A stretch of DNA of 64,000 bases from Bacteroidota bacterium (GTDB taxonomy: Bacteria; Bacteroidota; Bacteroidia; 2-12-FULL-35-15), in the NCBI GenBank assembly GCA_947504725.1, contig CANNHN010000003.1:276945-340944 (forward strand), in the 5' to 3' direction. The notes below the pieces were generated by a model. It was not told the DNA's origin. It searched no databases and saw only the letters and a program-made list of their open reading frames with translations. Shown here piece after piece: positions 38,725 through 47,186 of this stretch (positions are counted from its first letter, which is position 1; each line of letters starts with the position of its first letter). The position numbers and the translations under genes were made by a program.

Positions 38725-39846
38725 ATGAAATTCATTGTTTCCAGTACTTCATTATTAAAACAATTACAAGCCATTAGTGGTGTGTTAAATTCAAATAACG
38801 CATTACCAATTTTAGATAATTTTTTATTCGAAATTGAAAAAGGACAATTGAAAATTTCTGCATCTGATTTGGAAACGACAATGACAACTTCTATTAGCAT
38901 CGAATCTAAAGATTCAGGAAGTATTGCTGTTCCTGCTAAGTTATTGTTGGATACATTAAAAACATTCGCTGATCAGCCATTAACATTCTCTGTTGATGAT
39001 AAAAAATATGGAATCGAAATTATTTCTGATTATGGTAAATATAAATTAACTGGACACAATGGTGAAGAGTTTCCAAAATTACCTGCTTTAGAATCCGGTT
39101 CATCTTTGGATATGGATGCAAGTGTTTTAGCATCTGCTATCAACAAAACAATTTTTGCAACAGGAAACGATGAATTGCGCCCAGTAATGTCAGGTGTTTT
39201 TTGTCAATTAGCTACCGATAGTATTACGTTTGTTGCAACAGATGCACATAAATTAGTGCGTTACCGCAGAACAGATGCAAAAGCAAAAGCTGCAGCTTCG
39301 TTTATCATTCCAAAAAAGCCTTTGAATTTGCTGAAAAACACATTGGCTAGTGTTAGCGGAAATGTAAAAATTGAATACAATAACACCAATGCATTTTTCT
39401 CTTTTGAAAACACAAATTTAATTTGTCGTTTAATTGATGGAAAATATCCAAACTATGAAGCAGTTATTCCAAAAGAAAATCCAAATAAATTAACAGTTGA
39501 TCGTGTTTCTTTCTTGAGCTCTATCAAACGTGTTTCTATTTTCTCTAACAAAACAACTCATCAAGTGCGCTTGAAAATTGCCGGAAGTGAATTAAGTATT
39601 TCTGCTGAAGATCTTGATTTCGCTAACGAAGCAAGTGAGCGTTTGACTTGTCAGTATGGTGGGGAAGATATGGAAATTGGATTTAACTCTAAGTTTTTAG
39701 CAGAAATGTTGAGCAATATGGGTTGTGAAAATGTAAATTTAGAAATGAGCGCTCCTAATCGAGCTGGAATTTTATTGCCAACTGAAAAAGACAACGCAGG
39801 TGAAGATGTATTGATGTTGGTGATGCCAGTTATGTTGAATAGCTAA
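38725..39846 (+). CDS. dnaN: DNA polymerase III subunit beta (sliding clamp)
   Basis: MKFIVSSTSLLKQLQAISGVLNSNNALPILDNFLFE; ATDAHKLVRYR; VMPVMLNS C-terminus. Confidence 0.96.
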   Translation: MKFIVSSTSLLKQLQAISGVLNSNNALPILDNFLFEIEKGQLKISASDLETTMTTSISIESKDSGSIAVPAKLLLDTLKTFADQPLTFSVDDKKYGIEIISDYGKYKLTGHNGEEFPKLPALESGSSLDMDASVLASAINKTIFATGNDELRPVMSGVFCQLATDSITFVATDAHKLVRYRRTDAKAKAAASFIIPKKPLNLLKNTLASVSGNVKIEYNNTNAFFSFENTNLICRLIDGKYPNYEAVIPKENPNKLTVDRVSFLSSIKRVSIFSNKTTHQVRLKIAGSELSISAEDLDFANEASERLTCQYGGEDMEIGFNSKFLAEMLSNMGCENVNLEMSAPNRAGILLPTEKDNAGEDVLMLVMPVMLNS

Positions 39847-39878
39847 TACGAATTACTGATTTTTCCGAATAACGAATA

Positions 39879-39906
39879 AATGCCACTTCTTTTGGAGTGG
39901 CATTTT
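39879..39906 (+). terminator. Rho-independent terminator after dnaN
   Basis: aaatgccactt cttttg gagtggcattttta. Confidence 0.85.
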
Positions 39907-39970
39907 TATTTCTGAGCCAATTCTCTCTACGATGTTTTCGGGGGAGGAGTCGAGGAGAATTGTATCGGAG

Positions 39971-40056
39971 CGTCATTGCGAGTCCCGCCTTTCGAGGGAT
40001 GTGGCAATCTCACCATTGGATGGGGAGAGATTGCTTCGCTTTACTAGTAATGATGA
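39971..40056. repeat. Repeat of the CGTCATTGCGAG...GTGGCAATCT...AGATTGCTTCGC type
   Basis: gtggcaatct / agattgctt inverted elements, intergenic. Confidence 0.75.
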
Positions 40057-40099
40057 TCCTGAAATACGGTATTCAATTTATTTTTACTAAATTTATGGT

Positions 40100-41212
40100 A
40101 TGAAAAAACTACTACTTCACGTCTTCATTTTATTTACGACAATCGCATCAGCGCAAACAACAATAATCGATAGCATTTTCTCTGGTGGAATCTATCGTAA
40201 TTATAGAGTTTATATTCCTGCAGCTTATACAGGAACAACCGCTCGGCCTCTAGTATTTGATTTACATGGTTATACTTCTAGTGCAATTGCTGAACAAGGA
40301 TATTCTAATTTTATGCCCATTGCTGATACGGCAAACGTAATTTTTGTTTATCCAAACGGTACATTAGATGGTAGTAGTCAGCCCTATTGGAATGCAGGGT
40401 TTGGCACTACGATGGATGATATTGGATTTATTTCCAATTTGATTGATACTTTGTTGACGCAATACAATATCGATGCAAATTGTGTATACTCTTGTGGAAT
40501 GAGTAATGGCGGTTATATGAGTCATACTTTAGCTTGCGAATTAAGTAATAAAATTGCAGCCATTGCTTCTGTAACTGGAAGTATGACCACTTTTCAAAAT
40601 TTAACATGTTCTCCAAATCGCCCAGTTCCTGTGATGCAAATTAGTGGAAATGCAGATGGAACAGTTTCTTATGGTGGAGGATCAGGCTCTATGGGAATCG
40701 ATGCTTTGGTAAGTTATTGGGTCACAAATAATGCTTGTAATCCAACTCCTGTTTTTACAAATGTGCCGAATATTAGTTTAACAGATGGTTGTACTGCAGA
40801 GCATTATGTTTATAATGGCGGAACAAATGGCTCAACTTGCGAGAAATATAAAATCATTGGTGGCGGGCACACTTGGCCAGGTTCTCCTTTTACAATTGGT
40901 GTTACCAATCAGGATTTTAAAGCATCTGAAAAAATTTGGTTGTTCTTTAGAAAGTATAAATTGAATCAGTTGACAGGGATAAATGATTTGCAAAATATAG
41001 ATAATATAAAATTATATCCAAACCCTGCTACAAACATTGTTACTATTGAGGGAGAGAATATTTCTTCTGTAATGATTTTTGATATGAATGGAAAAGTAGT
41101 TGTTGAAACAACACAAAAGCAAATAGACATTACTGCTTTAGCAAAAGGTGTTTATTCTGTTGTTGTGATTTCAGATAAGAACAGAAGTGTGAAGAAATTA
41201 GTTAAGATGTAA
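40100..41212 (+). CDS. Secreted PHB-depolymerase-like esterase with T9SS C-terminal sorting domain
   Basis: RPLVFDLHGYTSSA, YSCGMSNGGYMSHTLACE, GGGHTWPG; C-term LYPNPATNIVTIEG. Confidence 0.88.
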   Translation: MKKLLLHVFILFTTIASAQTTIIDSIFSGGIYRNYRVYIPAAYTGTTARPLVFDLHGYTSSAIAEQGYSNFMPIADTANVIFVYPNGTLDGSSQPYWNAGFGTTMDDIGFISNLIDTLLTQYNIDANCVYSCGMSNGGYMSHTLACELSNKIAAIASVTGSMTTFQNLTCSPNRPVPVMQISGNADGTVSYGGGSGSMGIDALVSYWVTNNACNPTPVFTNVPNISLTDGCTAEHYVYNGGTNGSTCEKYKIIGGGHTWPGSPFTIGVTNQDFKASEKIWLFFRKYKLNQLTGINDLQNIDNIKLYPNPATNIVTIEGENISSVMIFDMNGKVVVETTQKQIDITALAKGVYSVVVISDKNRSVKKLVKM

Positions 41213-41761
41213 TTATAACATTTTAACTATCTCATTACTCATAGGGTTGACAGCGGAAGAATAATATTTTACCAATTCTCCTTTATCGTTGATTAAGTAT
41301 TTGCAGAAGTTCCAGGTTGGGGCTTCTGTATTCCAGCCATTTTGTTTCTCATCTTTCAGCCAATTATACAATGGATTGTCTTTCACATCTACTTTTTCAA
41401 AAAGCTGAAATGTAACTCCAAAGTTTTTTCTACAAAAAGCGCCAATTTCAATATTACTTCCTGGCTCTTGTCCGCCAAAATTATTTGCTGGAAATCCCAA
41501 TATCGTTATTTTGTTTCCATGGGTTTCATGAAGGTTTTGCAATTCATCGTATTGTGGCGTGTAACCACATTCGGAAGCGGTATTTACAAGAAGCACCTTT
41601 TTTCCTTTATAGATTGAGAAATCAATTTCTTTACCATCTATAGATTTTAATTTAAAATCATAAAATGATTTAGCAGTTGCAGGCATGTTTATGTTTTTTG
41701 GTCGTGTTGAAACTCCTTTCGGAGAAAATAGTTTTAGTAAAAGGTATTTTAATTTTTTCAT
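41213..41761 (-). CDS. Glutathione peroxidase family protein
   Basis: VNTASECGYTPQYDELQ, GFPANNFGGQEPG, WNFCKYLI. Confidence 0.93.
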   Translation of the reverse strand: MKKLKYLLLKLFSPKGVSTRPKNINMPATAKSFYDFKLKSIDGKEIDFSIYKGKKVLLVNTASECGYTPQYDELQNLHETHGNKITILGFPANNFGGQEPGSNIEIGAFCRKNFGVTFQLFEKVDVKDNPLYNWLKDEKQNGWNTEAPTWNFCKYLINDKGELVKYYSSAVNPMSNEIVKML

Positions 41762-41829
41762 AAAATTATATTGTGATGCATTATTTAAACAAAACAATTG
41801 AACTGAATTTTTGTTTAAATTAGAAGCTG

Positions 41830-44265
41830 CTATTCTACAATTCTCAGCTTCGCAAATTTTATTAATAATTGTTTTTGTCCTATTCCATCAAAAAAGATAG
41901 TAGCTTTATTATTCGGGAACTCTCCATCCATACTCACTACTTTCCCGCTTCCAAAACGATCATGTTGAACGTGCATTCCTACATTTAAGTCTCGCAAACT
42001 CTCTGTATCAAAGTCGGATGTGTTTTTAGAAGCTTTGTTTACTTTCACCAATTTTTTCCCCATTACTTGTCGCTGCACAAATGTTTCTTTCGGTTTAGTT
42101 TGAGATGTTTGCAACTTTGGTTTTACAGAATATTCTTCGTCACCAAACATTCGTCCATTATTTTCTGCTGGCAATTGCAAGTATTTTGAATCGAGTTCTT
42201 CAATGAATCGGCTAGGTTCACTATAAATTAAATTCCCCCAGCGGTAACGGGAAGTAGAGTAGGAGATTGTTACTCGTTTTTCTGCTCTCGTTAATGCAAC
42301 GTAAAATAATCTGCGTTCTTCTTCCAAGTCTGCACGGTCGGTTAGCGACATCTGTGAAGGGAATAAATTTTCTTCCAACCCAACAATGTAAACGAAAGGA
42401 AACTCCAATCCTTTGGCTGAGTGAATAGTCATCAATACCACTTTGTTTTTATCTTCTTCGGTTTCGTTCTTCTTGTCAGTATCCGTCATCAATGCAATGT
42501 CTTGCATAAAAACGTTCAAAGTTGAATTAGGTTTTAATTCCGAATCACTTGCAACTATATCATCCCCAAATAATAATCCTTTTTCTTCCTCTTCACTTTT
42601 TGTTTTTATCTTTTGATTTTCTTCTCTTTCGAGCTGATTTTCTATTTCGGTTTCATCTAGAATAATTTCTATTTCCGTCTCTGTAAACTCTTTCAATCCG
42701 TTCAACAATTCCTGAATATTCTCATGTCTGCTTACACCTTCGGGAGATTTATCAGCATACAAGTCTTTTAAAATACCTGAGTGAATGGCAATGTGTTGTC
42801 CTAAATCATAAGCATTTTGTGTTTTCAATTGTGCAGAAAAACTCTTTATCATTGTTGCAAACTCGTCTACTTTTGTTTTTGCACCCGCATTTAATCCAAT
42901 ATCAAATTCATTGATATTATCTATTACTTTCCATAGACTGATATTGTGGTCGTTCGCAGCAATAACGATCTTTTCCAATGTGGTATCACCAATTCCGCGA
43001 GCAGGATAATTGATGATTCGTTTTAATGCTTCTTCATCGCTGTTGTTAATTGTTAGTCGATAATATGCTAATAGATCTTTGATCTCTTTTCTTTGGTAAA
43101 ACGACAATCCGCCATAAATTCTATACGCAATATTTTGTCTGCGCAAAGCTTCCTCCATTGCTCTAGATTGAGCATTGGTTCTATATAAAATAGCAAAATC
43201 GCGATTATGTGCTTGCTCATTCATCTTTGTTTCAAAAATGGAATTTGCAACAAAGTTTCCTTCTGAATTATCGCTTTCTGTTTTTACAACTTTAATAATA
43301 TCACCTTCAATATTTTCGGTGAAAACATTTTTTTTAAGTTGGTCTTTATTTTTCGCGATAACAGAATTTGCAGCTCCAACAATGTTTTTAGTAGAGCGAT
43401 AATTTTGTTCGAGTTTGAAAATTTTTAATTCAGGATAATCTTTTTCAAAATTTAAAATGTTTTGAATCGTTGCTCCACGAAAAGCATAAATACTTTGAGC
43501 ATCATCTCCTACAACACAAATATTTCGAAATGCTGCAGCTAATTGTTTAACAATTAAATATTGTGAAAAATTGGTATCCTGGTACTCATCTACCAAAATA
43601 TACTTGAACTTATGTTGGTATTTGTGAAGTACAGCAGGAAAATCGCGTAAAAGAACATTGGTATTGAAAAGTAAATCGTCAAAATCCATTGCTCCAGCTT
43701 TAAAACAGCGGTTTCGGTAAATTTCATAAATAATTCCCATTTTAGGTTTGGCGGATTGGCGATCCTCCTCCTGAATTTGAGCATTATTTAAATAGGATTG
43801 AGCTGAAATTAGGTTGTTTTTTGCCGATGAAATACGGGATAAAACAACCCCTGGTTTGTAGATTTTATCATCCAAACCTTGCTCTTTTAGGATGGTTTTT
43901 ATTAAACTTTTGGCGTCATCGGTATCATAAATGGTAAAATTTGGTGGATAACCTATTTTTTCTGCTTCACTGCGCAAAATCCTAGCAAAAACAGAGTGAA
44001 ATGTGCCCATCCAAAGATTTTTTGCTTCACTTGCCCCAACTATTTTGGCAATCCGCTCTTTCATCTCTTTAGCTGCCTTATTGGTAAAGGTCAAGGAAAG
44101 GATATTAAAAGGGTCAGCCCCTTTTTTCATTAAATGCGCAATTCTGTAAGTCAAAACACGGGTTTTCCCAGAACCAGCACCAGCAATAATCATAACAGGG
44201 CCTTCTGTGCACTCAACTGCCTCTCTTTGTATCGGATTTAGCTCTTCTAAATACGTTTTTGACAT
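41830..44265 (-). CDS. UvrD/PcrA-type superfamily I DNA helicase
   Basis: LNPIQREAVECTEGPVMIIAGAGSGKTRVLTYRIAHL, DEYQDTN, VVGDDAQSIYAFRGA, LMTIHSAKGLEF, ALTRAEKR. Confidence 0.95.
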   Translation of the reverse strand: MSKTYLEELNPIQREAVECTEGPVMIIAGAGSGKTRVLTYRIAHLMKKGADPFNILSLTFTNKAAKEMKERIAKIVGASEAKNLWMGTFHSVFARILRSEAEKIGYPPNFTIYDTDDAKSLIKTILKEQGLDDKIYKPGVVLSRISSAKNNLISAQSYLNNAQIQEEDRQSAKPKMGIIYEIYRNRCFKAGAMDFDDLLFNTNVLLRDFPAVLHKYQHKFKYILVDEYQDTNFSQYLIVKQLAAAFRNICVVGDDAQSIYAFRGATIQNILNFEKDYPELKIFKLEQNYRSTKNIVGAANSVIAKNKDQLKKNVFTENIEGDIIKVVKTESDNSEGNFVANSIFETKMNEQAHNRDFAILYRTNAQSRAMEEALRRQNIAYRIYGGLSFYQRKEIKDLLAYYRLTINNSDEEALKRIINYPARGIGDTTLEKIVIAANDHNISLWKVIDNINEFDIGLNAGAKTKVDEFATMIKSFSAQLKTQNAYDLGQHIAIHSGILKDLYADKSPEGVSRHENIQELLNGLKEFTETEIEIILDETEIENQLEREENQKIKTKSEEEEKGLLFGDDIVASDSELKPNSTLNVFMQDIALMTDTDKKNETEEDKNKVVLMTIHSAKGLEFPFVYIVGLEENLFPSQMSLTDRADLEEERRLFYVALTRAEKRVTISYSTSRYRWGNLIYSEPSRFIEELDSKYLQLPAENNGRMFGDEEYSVKPKLQTSQTKPKETFVQRQVMGKKLVKVNKASKNTSDFDTESLRDLNVGMHVQHDRFGSGKVVSMDGEFPNNKATIFFDGIGQKQLLIKFAKLRIVE

Positions 44266-44476
44266 AATTTTCTCCAATTTTGAACAAAAATAAGCTAAAA
44301 TTTAAGCTAAAAAGCAGATTTTGCAGGGTGTTGAAAAGTAATAATTGCATTTTTTTTTGTTCATGCAACTTTTGGCTTTAAATAGGCGTCTGCTTATTAG
44401 AAATCAATAATTTTTTTTCGTAATCAATATAATTAGTAAATTAGTCAGATATTAAATTAATAACAAAATCAAAAAG

Positions 44477-44896
44477 ATGAAAAAACTTATCTATTCACTA
44501 GCAGTTACATTTTTAATGGGATTATCGGTTAACGCTTTTGCGCAAAAAGTTACACCTCCTGCGACAATGGCATATATAAACACTAAAACAGCTAAAAAAC
44601 CTGTAGATGATAAAATGGCTATTGTTACTTTTCAATTAAACAATATCACATCTCAAGAAATTGCTGATAAGTACAAAACGGCTTTTGGTAAAAATCAAAG
44701 AGTAGAGGTTACATCTGTTAAGCTTGAAAAAGGCAACATGTGCACTTTTTCTCTTAAAATGGAAAAGGTAGGAACATTAGAATTGTTGCAAAATATGTTT
44801 ACAAAAATTAAAGTTGCTTCTGTAACTGTTGATGGAACAGTAACACCAACAAAAGATCTTTTGAAGTTAAAAAAGAGCAACACTACTAAGAAATAA
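44477..44896 (+). CDS. Small secreted protein of unknown function
   Basis: Signal peptide MKKLIYSLAVTFLMGLSVNAFAQ; about 110 aa alpha/beta body. Confidence 0.6.
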   Translation: MKKLIYSLAVTFLMGLSVNAFAQKVTPPATMAYINTKTAKKPVDDKMAIVTFQLNNITSQEIADKYKTAFGKNQRVEVTSVKLEKGNMCTFSLKMEKVGTLELLQNMFTKIKVASVTVDGTVTPTKDLLKLKKSNTTKK

Positions 44897-44972
44897 TAAG
44901 ATTCTTATAATATTATAAAATGGGTATTACAGTAATGTAATTCCCATTTTATTTTTTATACACTTCATATTT

Positions 44973-46046
44973 GTGGTAAATTCAGATATAAAACAATTAC
45001 ACTTTATTGTTGGAATAGGACGTTCAGGGACTACAATTCTGAATAAGATACTAAATTCTCATCCCGATATCCTTAGTCTGCCTGAAGCAAATTTCCTTGC
45101 CTTTTTTTTGAACGATTATAAAAATGTCAAACAATTTAATAGAAAACATGTTGATTTGATTTTTGAAGAAATAGCTCTTTTTTCATTGTCTCATCCATTT
45201 TTAGGATATGAGTTTGATATTGAAAGTGCTAAAAATAAAATTATTCATCTAGTAGGTGAAAAGGAATTGTCTTACGAGGCGCTTTGTAAAAGCATCTATT
45301 CTGAATTCAAAGTAATTGGCAATGATAAATTATTCGCAAAAATATTAATTGATAAGAATCCTTCTTATACTTTATTTGTAGATAAAATTGCAGCACAATT
45401 CCCAAATTCAAAATTTATTTTTCTTGTTAGAGATTATCGTGCAAATACATTATCTAAAAAGCAAAGTGTTTATCTTGAAACGCCTAATGTTGCTTATAAT
45501 GCTTATAGATGGAAGTTGTTTAATGAAAATGCATTATCGTTTTGTGAAAAAAACAATGACAGAGTATTGTTGCTTAGGTATGAAGATTTGGTTGTGAATA
45601 ACTTGACTGAGATAGAGAGAATATGCGATTTTTTGGGAGTTAGAAGTCAAGATATTAATACACAAAGTGGAGAAGAAATTAAAATAAGTTTTTCAAATTA
45701 TAATATTTCTCCAAAATATGAAGAGCGTTTTAATAAAAAGTATTCGGATTTAAATAGACCTCTTAATACTGGTCGATTAAATTCATGGGAAACGCAATTT
45801 AGTCCTTCTGAAATCAAAATATGCGATACATTATGTTCTGACATCGCTTCTCAGGTGGGATACAAGTCGTTTTTTCAGTTAAGTTGGATAGAGAAGTTGT
45901 CGATAAGATTAAAACATTCATACTCAATTTTAAGAGCATTCATTAATGTAAATAAAGACTATGTAATATATTACATGCCTGTTGAGATGAAATTAAAAAG
46001 ATTAAAAAAAATCTATTCAAAATTAGGATTCATTAATAAACAATGA
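44973..46046 (+). CDS. Sulfotransferase family protein
   Basis: IVGIGRSGTTILNKILNSHPDI (PAPS 5'-phosphosulfate loop); KFIFLVRDYRANTLS; LLRYEDLV; GTG start. Confidence 0.88.
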   Translation: MVNSDIKQLHFIVGIGRSGTTILNKILNSHPDILSLPEANFLAFFLNDYKNVKQFNRKHVDLIFEEIALFSLSHPFLGYEFDIESAKNKIIHLVGEKELSYEALCKSIYSEFKVIGNDKLFAKILIDKNPSYTLFVDKIAAQFPNSKFIFLVRDYRANTLSKKQSVYLETPNVAYNAYRWKLFNENALSFCEKNNDRVLLLRYEDLVVNNLTEIERICDFLGVRSQDINTQSGEEIKISFSNYNISPKYEERFNKKYSDLNRPLNTGRLNSWETQFSPSEIKICDTLCSDIASQVGYKSFFQLSWIEKLSIRLKHSYSILRAFINVNKDYVIYYMPVEMKLKRLKKIYSKLGFINKQ

Positions 46047-46069
46047 TTTTTAGACTCATTAATTTATTT

Positions 46070-47080
46070 TTAAGCTGGAGGTTTGTACTTGTTATGCAAG
46101 ATGATTCCATAAATCATAGTTTTGAAATACAAGAATCTGTACCGTAGTTTCGAAATGGTAGAAACATTTGCTGCATTCGCATGTTTTTTGTAACCGAATT
46201 TAGTTGCAAACTTCTCACATGCAAAATCCAATAACGCAATTTCTTCATTTGTTAATTCGTTCACAAAAGCGTTCACTCTTTCAGTGTTCACTTTCTTTTC
46301 TAAATTGGCGTGCATGCGCTGAATTTTTTCATTCTTTTCTTTAGAAACACTCGATGAAGCGTGTGTTTTCATCTCTTTAGAAAGCTCCTGAAAATTGAGC
46401 ATTTCATCAGTATAGTCAATGCCTAAATACGTACATAACGATTGTAGAGAATGAGTTGGATTGTTAGCGAGATCTTCGTATTTAATTAAATGATAGTTGA
46501 TTTTGTTTTTAGATAGGCTATTAATAATATTTTCATAATAATAATTCCAGTCAGCTGCTAATTTATGTATTGAAATATTTTGATCAGAGTATTTTTTTCT
46601 TGAAACAACATTGTCGCGATAATCTCTTACGATAACAATGAATTTTGATTCCGGAAAAATATTTTTTAAAACATCTATATGTAAGGAGTACGAAGGGTTT
46701 TTATCAACTACCAAATTTATATTTTTCTTGTCTTTTTGAGAAAGCGGAAAGTTTAAATATGACAACTTGCAGATATTTCCGAAGCTTTTGTCTTCAGCGT
46801 TTTTTATATCTTCTTTTAAATTTTGTCCGGGTTTCCATATGCTAATTACACTGTTGAAATTTTGATTGAACATATCAATAAATGAATCTACAACTTTCGA
46901 ATCATTAAAATCCTTATAAATAAACGATCTGTATGAATGAATAATAAATTCGTTTTCAGGGCAGGCAATAGTTTCGGTGTTGCCATTTAGCATGTTCGTT
47001 AGCAATGTGGTGCCTGATCGTCCCATGCCTATTATAAAGGCGATTTTTGGTGAAAAAGATGTCGTTTTTTGTTCGTTCAT
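46070..47080 (-). CDS. Sulfotransferase family protein
   Basis: FIIGMGRSGTTLLTNMLNGN; KFIVIVRDYRDNVVSRKKY; LIKYEDLANNP. Confidence 0.88.
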   Translation of the reverse strand: MNEQKTTSFSPKIAFIIGMGRSGTTLLTNMLNGNTETIACPENEFIIHSYRSFIYKDFNDSKVVDSFIDMFNQNFNSVISIWKPGQNLKEDIKNAEDKSFGNICKLSYLNFPLSQKDKKNINLVVDKNPSYSLHIDVLKNIFPESKFIVIVRDYRDNVVSRKKYSDQNISIHKLAADWNYYYENIINSLSKNKINYHLIKYEDLANNPTHSLQSLCTYLGIDYTDEMLNFQELSKEMKTHASSSVSKEKNEKIQRMHANLEKKVNTERVNAFVNELTNEEIALLDFACEKFATKFGYKKHANAANVSTISKLRYRFLYFKTMIYGIILHNKYKPPA

Positions 47081-47186
47081 TTACAGGGAGATTCAATTCT
47101 TTAAAAGTATTGAAAATACACAGTAAAAATAGCAAAATTTCACCTATTTTTGAGATATTTGTATACTATGCTAATTTGTATTGTTA

